From DASVAL01 sp035649575 (lineage in GTDB: Bacteria > Planctomycetota > UBA1135 > UBA2386): 20,092 bases of DNA. The translations under genes and the position numbers were made by a program. Within the stretch, counting starts at the first letter, position 1, and each line of letters opens with the position of its first letter. The notes under the pieces are model-generated. The model was not told the origin of the DNA. It ran no database searches and worked only from the letters and a program-made list of their open reading frames with translations. The stretch lies in the NCBI GenBank assembly GCA_035649575.1, contig DASRJH010000337.1, forward strand, positions 1 through 20,092, given 5' to 3'. Positions 1-7,868 of the stretch are shown piece by piece.

Positions 1-443
1 GTCGTGCCGTGCGCGGCGAAGCCCCAGAGGTGTCGCTCCGTGCACTCGGCGAGGTCTTCGAGCGCCATCTCGCGCACCGATCGCATCGAGCTCAGGATGC
101 CGCCGCCGCTCGCCGCGATCGCCATGTAGTCCGCGCCCGCACAGCGCATGTGGAACTCGTTTTCGCGCGTGCGCGCGAACACGGGATGCGTGTGGCAGTC
201 GACGAACCCGGGCATCACGACGAAGCCCGACAGATCGAGCTCTTCGTGCGCGCGGAACTTGCGCGTCACCTCGTCGGTCCGGCCGACCGCGGCGATCCGG
301 TCGCCGCGAACCGCCACGGCGCCGTCCTCGACCACGCCAATGCGTCGCATGGCTTCGCCGCGGCGCGGTCCCGTGGGTGGACCATCACCGAGCGTGATCA
401 ACTCGCGGCAATGTACGAACAGGCGATCGACGGTCTCGACCAT
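1..443 (-). CDS. hutI: Imidazolonepropionase, N-terminal part (runs off left edge)
   Basis: Imidazolonepropionase hydrolyses 4-imidazolone-5-propanoate to N-formimidoyl-L-glutamate, the third step of histidine breakdown, in the cytoplasm. The minus strand reads open for 147 codons from the ATG at 443 to the window edge. It shows an amidohydrolase N-terminal beta-sandwich segment, then the metal-binding motif FVDCHTHPVF (His84 and His86), then RTRENEF and an ASGGGI stretch near residues 111-116. These are typical of HutI rather than other amidohydrolases. The start is the only in-frame ATG before the conserved region. A GGAGG lies rather far upstream (about 22 bases), so the ribosome site is not clear. 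The rest of the gene, including the catalytic Asp and further His ligands, lies outside the window. Other hut genes cannot be seen here. I am confident of the family and fairly confident of the specific enzyme. Confidence 0.88.
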   Translation of the reverse strand, partial: MVETVDRLFVHCRELITLGDGPPTGPRRGEAMRRIGVVEDGAVAVRGDRIAAVGRTDEVTRKFRAHEELDLSGFVVMPGFVDCHTHPVFARTRENEFHMRCAGADYMAIAASGGGILSSMRSVREMALEDLAECTERHLWGFAAHGT

Positions 444-743
444 GCCCCAAGGATCACCGGCGACCTCCGCATTGCAAGATCGCTTGCGGCACCTTCGCGG
501 CCTGGGAGTCCGCAGCGGGCCCCACCGCCGGACCGGATGCGGACTCGGGCCATGGCGAGGTGCCGTTCCCGCGGTCGGGCCGGGCAGGCCGGTGCGCGCT
601 TGCTGGCCCGCACGATCGCGGGACCTGCGCAGCAGCGGGTTTCACGCCGACGTGGGAACGGCGCGCGTCGCCCGCTACCTTCCGCGGCGCCGGCAGGCCG
701 CGTCGATCCTGTGCGCGACTCCCCGGCGATCCGGAGACAATCC
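444..743. other. Divergent intergenic region, no gene seen
   Basis: This 300-base gap separates hutI (minus) from a small membrane protein gene (plus) and must carry both upstream regions. Open frames run through it on both strands, but their translations are rich in Arg, Ala, Pro and Gly with no recognisable motif, as expected of GC-rich non-coding DNA. I see no intrinsic terminator, tRNA or clear repeat. Confidence 0.5.
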
Positions 744-1175
744 ATGCGCGGAAGTTCCTGCTACACCTGGGGTGCGCTGATGTACCTCGTCAGCGGCGGC
801 CTGCACACGCTCGCGCACTACCAGCCGCCGCCGGCGGAGCTCGCCGGCGTACACGAAGCCATGGCGAACGCGACGCACTCGTTCGCCGGCATGACGTTCA
901 GCGTCGGCGGAGCGGTGAACTGCCTGTCCTGGTACCTGACGACCTTCTCGGGGATGGTCGGACTCGTGGGACTCGTGCTCGCCGGCCGCTGCCGCTACGA
1001 CGCGTGGCTGCTGCGCAAGCTCAGCGCGGTGTTCGCGCTCGGCGCGGGCGTGCTCGCGGGCTTCGCCTTCCACTACGGCATCGCGCCGCCGGCGGCGCTC
1101 TACTCGATCACGGCGCTGCTCTTCGTGGCCGCGGCCGTGCGCGCGCGCAAGCCGGCGAAGACCCTTCAGGCGTGA
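744..1175 (+). CDS. Small four-helix membrane protein, unknown function
   Basis: A 143-residue protein with about four hydrophobic segments (roughly residues 8-26, 52-80, 94-112 and 114-133) and a basic C-terminus (RARKPAK), so it is probably an inner-membrane protein. I do not recognise the family with certainty. A Gly-Gly-Leu-His pattern in the first helix and several aromatic residues recall small uncharacterised bacterial membrane proteins, but that is weak. The ATG at 744 is chosen because a GGAG lies about 7 bases upstream and because the hydrophobic protein begins there. The much longer open frame upstream has low-complexity Arg/Ala sequence and is rejected. The next gene on the same strand starts about 100 bases downstream, so co-transcription with the DCC protein is possible but not shown. 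Confidence 0.7.
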   Translation: MRGSSCYTWGALMYLVSGGLHTLAHYQPPPAELAGVHEAMANATHSFAGMTFSVGGAVNCLSWYLTTFSGMVGLVGLVLAGRCRYDAWLLRKLSAVFALGAGVLAGFAFHYGIAPPAALYSITALLFVAAAVRARKPAKTLQA

Positions 1176-1276
1176 AGGCGCTCGTCTGCGCCGAGGTTGC
1201 TCGTGCTCGCAAGACTGAGTTTGCCGACGGCAGCGTCAGTCGTTTCGGGCGGTCGACGTAGGATCCACTCACAGCC

Positions 1277-1699
1277 ATGAACGCGAACGCCACCGTGGGC
1301 ACGGGCGAACATCCGATCATCTTCTTCGACGGCATGTGTGCGATGTGCGACAGGTTCGTCAGCCTGATCGCGCGCGTCGACAAGTTGGGCGTGTTCCGGT
1401 TCGCATCGCTGCAGGGCGAGACCGCGCGTGCTCTGTTGCCACCACTGCCCGACGACCCGAGGCAGTGGTCGATGCTCTATCTCGACGAGCGCGGACTGCA
1501 CGACCAATCGGAAGCGTCGCTGCAGGTGTATCGGCGCCTCGGCGGCTGGGCGTGGCTGCTCAGCCTGTTCCGCTTCGTACCGCGCTTCGTACGCGACCCT
1601 GTCTACCGCGTCGTGGCGCGAAACCGCTATCGGTGGTTCGGCCGTCGCGATACCTGCCGCGTGCCGTCGGCCGCGGAACGCGCGCGGTTCCTGCCTTGA
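1277..1699 (+). CDS. DCC-family thiol-disulfide oxidoreductase-like protein (DUF393)
   Basis: A 140-residue protein of the DCC/DUF393 (YuxK-like) family. The hallmark is near the N-terminus: IIFFDGMCAMCD, with the CxxC cysteines at 21 and 24. The body has the usual order of the family: a LQGE segment (family usually FxxLQS), a D/E-rich strand, an aromatic helical stretch, and a C-terminal RDTCRVP element near residue 124. Family members are thioredoxin-fold-like and assumed to handle thiol chemistry; the substrate is generally unknown. The length is normal for the family. The ATG at 1277 is the first start before the motif. No strong Shine-Dalgarno is visible, but a TAGGAT hexamer (1259-1264) could be a -10 element giving a very short leader. 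The gene converges with the sigma factor gene downstream. Confidence 0.88.
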   Translation: MNANATVGTGEHPIIFFDGMCAMCDRFVSLIARVDKLGVFRFASLQGETARALLPPLPDDPRQWSMLYLDERGLHDQSEASLQVYRRLGGWAWLLSLFRFVPRFVRDPVYRVVARNRYRWFGRRDTCRVPSAAERARFLP

Positions 1700-1772
1700 G
1701 GTCCGACGCAGTTCGTGTTCGAACACCACCTGCTGGCCGAGTCACGCATCGGGCCTCGTATCAGCCGCGAAC

Positions 1773-2594
1773 TCAGGCCAGGGCCAGGGCCCGTTCGCGC
1801 GGTCGATCCGAGCAGGTAGCGAGCATGCCCGCGACGCGGTCGTAGACGCGCTTGCGCGCGCGGAAGACGACCATCTTGAGCGCCTCGGCCCTCGTCCCGA
1901 TCACGTTCGCGAGCTCGTGGTAGCGCATCTGCCGCACCTCGACCATCTGCAGCACGAAGCGTTCGCGTTCGCTCAAGGTGCCGAAGGCCACGAGGTAGCA
2001 GTGCAGCAGCAGCGAGTAGGCGCTCAACGTGCACTTGCACTCTTCGTGGTCCTGCGCCTGCAAGCTCGGCTCGCGCGCGCCGTGGTCGGCATACTCCTGC
2101 AGCAGCTCTGGCGAACTGATCGTGACGTCCGCGGCCCGGCGCCCACGGCGAAGCTGCCGGCGGATCGTGTTGTCGACGATCGTCGAGGACCAGGCCGCAA
2201 AAGCCCCGGGACGCGACGGCAGGAATCGGTCCGGGTAGCGATAGATGTTGACGAGCGTGTCCTGCAGGATCTCGTGGGGATCGTATTGGGCTCCGAGCGT
2301 GCGCAACCGCGAGCGGATGCGGAGGAACAGCTGGGGTGCGACCCACCGCGCGAGGCACTCGAAGACCTCGGCAGCCGCCGTGCGGCGGAACAGATCCATC
2401 AAGGCAGTCGCGAGGCCTGGGTCCGTGGCCGTGTCCGGGACTCGAGTCGCACCGGCGGGCGGCTTGGCGTGGTCTGCCAGCAGGGTCTCCGCGCGAAATC
2501 GGATCCGCTCACGCTCATCGGAGATGGCTTGGGGCTTGGCCGTCTGCGAGGGGGTGCAGGTCATGGCAACCTGCCCATGCGAAGGGTGGGCCAT
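1773..2594 (-). CDS. RNA polymerase sigma factor, ECF-like sigma-70 family
   Basis: A 273-residue protein with the two domains of a small sigma-70 factor. Region 2 lies about residues 75-152 (YDPHEILQDTLVNIY, then AFAAWSSTIVDNTIRRQLRR, the -10 recognition helix part). Region 4 lies about residues 195-255 (LSERERFVLQMVEV, then a helix-turn-helix with YHELANVIGTRAEALK and RARKRV). The first 70 residues are an unconserved extension. It would direct RNA polymerase to a specific promoter set; the regulon cannot be read from here, and no anti-sigma gene is adjacent. The start could be the ATG at 2594 or an in-frame ATG at 2564; both have only weak ribosome sites. The gene diverges from the HDOD-GGDEF gene across an AT-rich spacer, which suggests shared control. 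Region 4 Cys/His content is not unusual, but the linker holds a CKC pair at 186-188. Confidence 0.85.
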   Translation of the reverse strand: MAHPSHGQVAMTCTPSQTAKPQAISDERERIRFRAETLLADHAKPPAGATRVPDTATDPGLATALMDLFRRTAAAEVFECLARWVAPQLFLRIRSRLRTLGAQYDPHEILQDTLVNIYRYPDRFLPSRPGAFAAWSSTIVDNTIRRQLRRGRRAADVTISSPELLQEYADHGAREPSLQAQDHEECKCTLSAYSLLLHCYLVAFGTLSERERFVLQMVEVRQMRYHELANVIGTRAEALKMVVFRARKRVYDRVAGMLATCSDRPRERALALA

Positions 2595-2631
2595 GTTCCC
2601 ACGAAACGGCGAGTGGCCGACGGGAATACTA

Positions 2632-2660
2632 CGTAAGCATATTTTATTAAGTAATTTACG
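2632..2660. promoter_or_regulatory. AT-rich dyad in the divergent sigma/GGDEF spacer
   Basis: A 29-base element bounded by CGTAA (2632-2636) and TTACG (2656-2660) encloses a run almost free of G and C in an otherwise GC-rich window. On the minus strand a TAGTAT hexamer (2626-2631) would place a transcript start about 25 bases before the sigma gene's ATG. The dyad suggests an operator or upstream promoter element serving one or both divergent genes. This is inference from base composition and symmetry only. Confidence 0.4.
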
Positions 2661-2771
2661 ACTGTTCGATCTCGCTCAAGCCGTTGCCGCCGCCGCGGAA
2701 CCGGGACGATCTGCACCGTCGCCTTGAGCGAAGCTGCGTGCGGAGCCGAACAAACTCTGTTAAGGCCAGCC

Positions 2772-4643
2772 GTGACCGTCAAACCGCCATCCGAAAGCCC
2801 TGGGAACCCGCTGATCGGGCTGCCATCGGTCCTGGCGATCCGCGACTTGCAGCGCCGCATGCGCCACGGGCTGCACGAACTGCCGATCAGGGAAGACCTG
2901 CTCGTCACGCTGCTGCAGTTCGATCCGCTCTCGGTCTTGCGCGGGCTGCGCGTCGCCAACTCACCCGTGTTCGGCAGGAACGCTTCGCCGCTCAGCGTGC
3001 GGCGCATGGTCCAGGTGCTCGGACCCGCGATGTCGGCGCGGCTGCTCGACACGGACCCCGTCACGATCCCCGGCACCTCGCGGATCCGCCCGCTCTGGCT
3101 GCACGCCATCGCGACCGCGCAAGCCAGCCACGAGCTCGCGTCGCGCGGCACGGTCATCGACCCCGACGAAGCCTACCTGCTCGGGCTCTTGCACGACCTT
3201 CCCGAGTGGCTCGGGTTGCTGACCGAACAGTTCGCGACTGCCAAGCCCGGGGTCGCGGCCCCGGAGTGGGTATCGCACTGGCAACTCCCGGGACAGCTGT
3301 TGGACTTCGTGCGCGAGATCGCGGGCACGCCGATGGCGACGACGGCTGCGGGCCCGTTCGCGAACGCCTGTGAGCTCGTGCGCGCAGCGGAGTTGCTCGC
3401 GAACCTCGCCAGCTTCGGGCACGACAACGCGCCCGAGAGCCTGGATCCGGACGGGATCCTCGGCACCGCCGAGCGCACCGACCTCGTCGCCGCGCAACAC
3501 CTTCGCCGCCGCGTCGAAGCGTCCTTGCGCACGTTCGGTCTCGATCCGACGGTGCCCGACGTGGACCTCGATGGAGCCGTCGCGGATCTGCCGTTCGCCG
3601 CCAAGCGACGCGGCAATCTCGACGAGGTGCTGCTCAACATCCTGGGCAGTGCGCGGTCGGAAAGCTACCGGGGCATCATCACCGTGATGACGGCGGCCTC
3701 CGTGCGCTACGGCTCCTACGACTGCGCGTTCTACGGCAAGTGGAACCAGGCCGATCGCGTCATGACCCTGCGCAGCAAGGCAGACTCCTCGGCGCGTCAC
3801 ATCCGGATGCCCCAGCTGCTGGCCTCTCACGACGAAGCCGCAGCGCTGCAGTCGGCTCTGCGCGACGAGCGCCCCGCCATCCTGAAGTCGCAGTTCCGTC
3901 GCCGTCAGGGGATTCTCGGCGCGCTGGCGGCTGACGAACTGATGGCGGTGCCACTCAACTTCTCGTTTGCGATGCCGGGCTTCCTGCTGCTCGATCGCAC
4001 CCTGTCGCTCACGCCGATCACGGTGGCTGCCGACGGGCCGCTGGCCACGACGCTCGGCATCAGCGGTTCCCTGCTCAACGAGAACCTGCTGCTGCGCCGG
4101 CGGCGCCAGCGGGCCCAGAAGTTCTCGCTGACCGACAGCCTGACGCGGCTGTTCAATCGCCGCATGGGGCTGGTCGCCCTCGAGCAGGAGATCGCGCGGG
4201 CCGACCGCATGGTGAGGCCACTCACGGTGCTGATGTGCGACCTCGACCACTTCAAGCAGCTCAACGATCGCTACGGCCACCTCGAGGGGGACGCCGCGCT
4301 GCGCGCCACGGCGGACATCCTGCGGCAGACCCTTCGCAAGGGCGACACGATCTGTCGTTACGGTGGCGAGGAGTTCCTGGTCGTTCTGGCCGGAACCAGC
4401 GCCGCCGATGCGACCGTCCTGGCGACGCGGCTGTTCACCGCGGTCGAGGAACACGGCAAGGCCGTCGGGCTGCCGATCTCGATCTCCATCGGTCTCACCT
4501 GCTACTACTCGGGCGATACCGTCGAGACCCTGCTGCAGCGCGCCGACCGCGCCCTCTACGCGAGCAAGGGCTATGGCCGCAATCGCTTCTCGGCCGACGT
4601 GGATTCCGTGGACGAAGCCAAGGTCCTCCCTCCCCAGCCGTAA
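2772..4643 (+). CDS. HDOD domain-diguanylate cyclase (GGDEF) protein
   Basis: A 623-residue soluble signalling protein. The first 230 or so residues look like an HDOD domain, with LPIREDLLVTLLQFD near the start and LLGLLHDLPEWLG in the core. The middle (about 270-430) has GAF-like character. The C-terminal GGDEF domain begins at LTDSLTRLFNRR, has the CDLDHFKQLND metal-binding segment, and carries an intact GGEEF signature at 531-535. That signature predicts synthesis of cyclic di-GMP from two GTP. An RKGD at 522-525, five residues before GGEEF, matches the RxxD product-inhibition site. No membrane segment or signal peptide is seen. The start is set at the GTG at 2772 because AAGG lies 6 bases upstream. 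An in-frame TTG at 2724 would add 16 residues but has no ribosome site. The gene diverges from the sigma factor gene. Confidence 0.88.
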   Translation: MTVKPPSESPGNPLIGLPSVLAIRDLQRRMRHGLHELPIREDLLVTLLQFDPLSVLRGLRVANSPVFGRNASPLSVRRMVQVLGPAMSARLLDTDPVTIPGTSRIRPLWLHAIATAQASHELASRGTVIDPDEAYLLGLLHDLPEWLGLLTEQFATAKPGVAAPEWVSHWQLPGQLLDFVREIAGTPMATTAAGPFANACELVRAAELLANLASFGHDNAPESLDPDGILGTAERTDLVAAQHLRRRVEASLRTFGLDPTVPDVDLDGAVADLPFAAKRRGNLDEVLLNILGSARSESYRGIITVMTAASVRYGSYDCAFYGKWNQADRVMTLRSKADSSARHIRMPQLLASHDEAAALQSALRDERPAILKSQFRRRQGILGALAADELMAVPLNFSFAMPGFLLLDRTLSLTPITVAADGPLATTLGISGSLLNENLLLRRRRQRAQKFSLTDSLTRLFNRRMGLVALEQEIARADRMVRPLTVLMCDLDHFKQLNDRYGHLEGDAALRATADILRQTLRKGDTICRYGGEEFLVVLAGTSAADATVLATRLFTAVEEHGKAVGLPISISIGLTCYYSGDTVETLLQRADRALYASKGYGRNRFSADVDSVDEAKVLPPQP

Positions 4644-4657
4644 TGGACTTCCCCTGA

Positions 4658-6142
4658 ATGGGTAAGGCCATGAGGTGCGGCCTCCGCCCCACCGGGCGGA
4701 AAGGCGAACACGTCAGGCGCGGCCCGCTTATGCTGGCAGGTCCCTTGTCCGCAACGACCCCACCCCGCCCGGCGCCCCCGATTCGCCTGGCCACCCTGGC
4801 CTTGCTGCAACCAGCGCTGGGCGATGCGGCTGCCCTTCCGGCGCTGCAGCTTTCCCCCCTGCATGTCGGGTCAGCGCTGCTGGCCGCCGCCGCCGCGGGT
4901 TTCGGTACCCTGGCCATGGCGAGCCTGGTCGGCTACTCGCCGGCCCGCCTGTCGCAGCTGCTCGAGGAGACCAGGCGCCCTGACCGGGCCGAACGGACCG
5001 CCGAAATCGCGCGTCGCGAGACCGAGTACCTTGCGGTCGCGACCTGCTACACCGCCCTGGGCTGGGGTGCTGGCGTCTGGTCGGTCGCCCACGCCGTCGA
5101 CGCGGCGAACCGCCCCGCGGCGTTCGTCGTGTTCGTGGTGGCGATGCTGCTCTTCGCGGGCAGCCTGCCGATGTCGATCGCGCAGATTCGGTCCGAACGC
5201 GCGCTGCTGGCCGTGTTGCCGGTCGTGCGCGGCGGTTGGTTCCTGCTGCGGTGGCCGCTGGTGCTGCCGCTGCTGGCGATCACGCGCCTCTGCCTGCACG
5301 TGCTGCGCATCCGCACCGACCCGCAGCCCGACACCGCCAACGTGCAGAAGCAGGTCATGGCGGCCGTGGCCGACACCGTCGCCGACGAGACCTTGCCCCA
5401 CTCCGAGCGCACCTGGATCGGCAACATCGTCGCGTTGAAGGACCTGCAGGTCTCGACCGTGATGACGCCGCGGCCGGACATCATCGCGTTGCCCGATTCG
5501 ACGCCGCTGCGGGAGGCCGTCGAGAAGGCGCTCGCCCACGGTTTCTCGCGCTACCCGGTCTATCGCGACCGGATCGACGAGATCACGGGCATCTTCCACG
5601 TGAAGGACGCGCTGCGGCTCCTGCCCGATGCCAAGCAGGCCCAAGCACCCGTCCGGCCGATGCTGCGGGAACCGCTCTTCGTCCCGGAGACAACCGGGGT
5701 CGCGCTATTGCTGCGGCGGTTCCAGGCGGGCCACCAGCACATGGCCATCGTCATCGACGAGTACGGGACCACGGCCGGACTGGTGACCGTCAGGGACATC
5801 CTCGAGGAGATCGTCGGCGACATCGGCACGGAGTACGAGCCGCCCAAGGACACGGCGGATCAGGAGCCGGTCCGGGTCGTCGAAGCCGGTCGTGTGGTCG
5901 AGATCCCGGCGCGAACGACCGTCGCCGAGCTCAATGGCCTGCTCGGCACGCAGCTGGCCGATGGCACCGACTACGACACCGTCGCTGGTCTCATGATCGG
6001 CAAGTTCAACCACATCCCGGTCGTCGGCGAGACGATCGTCGTGGACGGTGTCGAGTTCCGCGTGCTGCAAGCGGACGAACGCCGCGTGCAGCGCGTGCGC
6101 GTGACGACTCTCTCCCCCGAGCCGGCCGAGGGTACCAGTTGA
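4658..6142 (+). CDS. CorC/HlyC-type membrane protein (DUF21, CBS pair, CorC_HlyC domain)
   Basis: A 494-residue protein with the CNNM/CorC architecture. Hydrophobic segments lie near residues 70-92, 128-146, 153-172 and 187-216 (DUF21-like membrane part). A CBS pair follows: the first CBS is about 265-321, from VSTVMTPRPDIIALPDST; the second is about 335-391, with MAIVIDEYGTTAGLVTVRDILEEIVGDI. A C-terminal CorC_HlyC domain (about 404-485) contains the usual DYDTVAGLMIGKFNHIPVVG. Relatives are annotated as hemolysins or magnesium/cobalt efflux proteins; a role in divalent-cation export or sensing is likely, and the hemolysin name is historical. The start is uncertain. The ATG at 4658 is the longest choice, but the first 24 residues are basic and unconserved-looking. 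The in-frame ATG at 4730 or TTG at 4745 may be the true start. recO follows with a one-base overlap. Confidence 0.88.
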   Translation: MGKAMRCGLRPTGRKGEHVRRGPLMLAGPLSATTPPRPAPPIRLATLALLQPALGDAAALPALQLSPLHVGSALLAAAAAGFGTLAMASLVGYSPARLSQLLEETRRPDRAERTAEIARRETEYLAVATCYTALGWGAGVWSVAHAVDAANRPAAFVVFVVAMLLFAGSLPMSIAQIRSERALLAVLPVVRGGWFLLRWPLVLPLLAITRLCLHVLRIRTDPQPDTANVQKQVMAAVADTVADETLPHSERTWIGNIVALKDLQVSTVMTPRPDIIALPDSTPLREAVEKALAHGFSRYPVYRDRIDEITGIFHVKDALRLLPDAKQAQAPVRPMLREPLFVPETTGVALLLRRFQAGHQHMAIVIDEYGTTAGLVTVRDILEEIVGDIGTEYEPPKDTADQEPVRVVEAGRVVEIPARTTVAELNGLLGTQLADGTDYDTVAGLMIGKFNHIPVVGETIVVDGVEFRVLQADERRVQRVRVTTLSPEPAEGTS

Positions 6143-6945
6143 TGGGCGAGGGCGCGGCCACCGCCCGCGCCCGCGCGCGCGGCGCCACGACGCTGGTCGC
6201 CGTGGTGTGGCGCCGCACGGACTTCAGCGAAAGCAGCCGCATCGTGACCTGCCTGTCCCGCGAACACGGCAGGATCTCGGGTCTCGCCAAGGGGGCACAC
6301 CGCGACCATTCTCCGTTCCTGGGGCGTCTCGACTTCCTCAACGAAGTCCGCGTCACGCTCTCGGCGGATCGCGGTGGGCTCCGCTTGCTGTTGCGCGCCG
6401 AGCTCGTGCGCGAGCGGCGTGCCTTGCGTGAGCCCGCGCGGTTCCTCGCCTCGAGTCACCTGGCCCACCTGTGCGACTTCGCGATGCCGGACCGCGCGGA
6501 GCCGGCCGTGTACGACCTGCTCGTCGGCGGGCTGAACCTGCTCGAGCTCTGCCCGACCGCGGCGATCCCACACATCGTGCTCGGGCTCGAACTGCGCTAC
6601 CTCGAACTGCTCGGCGCCTTGCCGGACCTGCAGCGTTGTTCGGTCTGCGGCAGCAGCCTGCCCGCCGGCGCCTTCGTCAACTCCGACTCGCCGGGTCTCG
6701 TGTGCCGCACGCATGCCACGCCGCCGCGACGCGCGATCAGTGCCGCGGCACTGGGGCTGTTGTGCACGCTGCGCGCCACCGCGGGACGCGAGTGGCCCGA
6801 CCTGCAACCTGCGCTCGCGCCGCGCCTCGCTGCCCCCTTGCCGGCGTCGTGGCTGCTCGCCGCGACCGAACAACGCTCGCGCCTGCGTCACCTCGTCTTC
6901 GATGCAGAAAACACTCGCAGCCGCGAACGCGAGCCCCGAACATGA
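6142..6945 (+). CDS. recO: DNA repair protein RecO
   Basis: A 267-residue RecO. RecO works with RecR (and RecF) to load RecA onto SSB-coated single-stranded DNA during recombinational repair. The N-terminal OB-fold part reads LVAVVWRRTDFSESSRIVTCLSREHG followed by GLAKGAHR, typical of the family. The middle is helical, and a zinc-binding knuckle has C166xxC169 and C188xxH191, a CCCH version of the more usual four-cysteine set. Length is normal. The start ATG at 6142 overlaps the upstream stop by one base (TGATG). The stop overlaps the next start by four bases (ATGA), so translation is probably coupled across corC-like, recO and the BamD-like gene. No unusual composition is seen. Confidence 0.9.
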   Translation: MGEGAATARARARGATTLVAVVWRRTDFSESSRIVTCLSREHGRISGLAKGAHRDHSPFLGRLDFLNEVRVTLSADRGGLRLLLRAELVRERRALREPARFLASSHLAHLCDFAMPDRAEPAVYDLLVGGLNLLELCPTAAIPHIVLGLELRYLELLGALPDLQRCSVCGSSLPAGAFVNSDSPGLVCRTHATPPRRAISAAALGLLCTLRATAGREWPDLQPALAPRLAAPLPASWLLAATEQRSRLRHLVFDAENTRSREREPRT

Positions 6946-7868
6946 CCGCGATGCTCAGGCGGCACCTGCTCCTGCCACTGGTCCTGTTCCTCTGCGGCTG
7001 TGCTGCCGCGCCGCCGCCCCAGGATCCCGAGCTCGAGCTCGCCAAGGCGGAGGGCCTCGTAGCCGCAGGTTCGTGGCAGGTGGGCCTCCAAGCACTCGAA
7101 CCGCTGGCCGGCAACGCTTGCCCCAAGCGCGTGCGGGACCGCCGCGATCTCTGCGCTGCCACGGCACAGATGGGGCTCGGGGAGCCGTGGGCCGCCTTCG
7201 AGCTGCTCGAACCGTTCCCCGACCTCTATCCGCACAGCCCCCTGCGGCCCAACGTGGTCGAGATGATCTGGCAGGCCGGCCGCACGCTCGCCGTGCGCAA
7301 TGGTGGCTTCCTGTTCTTCTGGTCGGATCGGAACGCCGCGCAGACCATCCTCGAGCATCTCGTCACGCGGCACCCGGAGACGCCGCGGCTCGCGGACGCG
7401 CTGCGCATGCTCGGCGACATGGCCTACGAAGACGGCGACTACGAGATCGCGCAGCAGCGTTTTCGCGACCTGATGCTGAATCGGCCCGAGAGCGAGTGGA
7501 CCGTGTATGCGCAGTTCCGGTTCGCGATGGCGATCGTCGACAGTCTGCAGGGACCCGACTACGACCTCGAGCGCATGGTCCACGCCGTGCGCGAGCTCGA
7601 TGGCTTCCTGGCCACCAAGCCCGAGAGACCGTTGGAGGTGCAGCAAGCCGAACAGGCTCGCGCCCGGCTGCTCGAATGGCAGGTCGAACGCCACCTCCGG
7701 ATCGCCGCCTTCTACGAACGCGTCGGCAATCTGGCGGGCCGCCGCCATCACCTCGACATCGCCGCCAGCAATCAGTTCGCGAGTACGGCTACGCATGCGA
7801 AGGCGGTCCAGGAACGCGAAGCACTCGAGCGCTCGCTCGTCGAGGCGAGCGCCAGGCCCAGTCAATGA
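6942..7868 (+). CDS. BamD-like outer-membrane assembly lipoprotein (TPR)
   Basis: A 308-residue lipoprotein. The N-terminus has a basic start (MLRRH), a hydrophobic core and a lipobox-like LCGC with the probable lipidated cysteine at 20. The mature part is built of helical repeat pairs. Segments such as AQTILEHLVTRHPETP, RLADALRMLGDMAYEDGDYEIAQQRF and DLMLNRPESEW resemble the TPR units of BamD/YfiO, the lipoprotein partner of BamA in inserting outer-membrane beta-barrels. BamD proteins are usually about 240-280 residues, so this one is slightly long. The ATG overlaps the recO stop (ATGA), and the stop overlaps the lptE start (ATGA). The neighbouring lptE supports a role in outer-membrane biogenesis. 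A general TPR lipoprotein is the alternative; I am fairly sure of the fold and less sure of strict BamD function. Confidence 0.75.
   Translation: MTAMLRRHLLLPLVLFLCGCAAAPPPQDPELELAKAEGLVAAGSWQVGLQALEPLAGNACPKRVRDRRDLCAATAQMGLGEPWAAFELLEPFPDLYPHSPLRPNVVEMIWQAGRTLAVRNGGFLFFWSDRNAAQTILEHLVTRHPETPRLADALRMLGDMAYEDGDYEIAQQRFRDLMLNRPESEWTVYAQFRFAMAIVDSLQGPDYDLERMVHAVRELDGFLATKPERPLEVQQAEQARARLLEWQVERHLRIAAFYERVGNLAGRRHHLDIAASNQFASTATHAKAVQEREALERSLVEASARPSQ

Noticed and set aside
9..743. Long plus-strand open frame running into the small membrane protein gene
   Set aside because: It overlaps hutI on the other strand, and the translation is Arg/Ala/Pro-rich with no motif until the ATG at 744, where a ribosome site and hydrophobic segments begin.
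1163..1178. CCTTCA-GGCG-TGAAGG inverted repeat at the end of the small membrane protein gene
   Set aside because: A weak 6-bp stem overlapping the stop codon, with no T run; not convincing as a terminator.
1715..1726. Palindrome GTGTTCGAACAC between the DCC and sigma genes as a terminator
   Set aside because: Perfect but with no loop or T tract. It could be a chance palindrome or a protein-binding site; nothing else supports a call.
2724..2771. TTG start for the HDOD-GGDEF gene
   Set aside because: No ribosome site upstream of the TTG, whereas the GTG at 2772 has AAGG at 6 bases.
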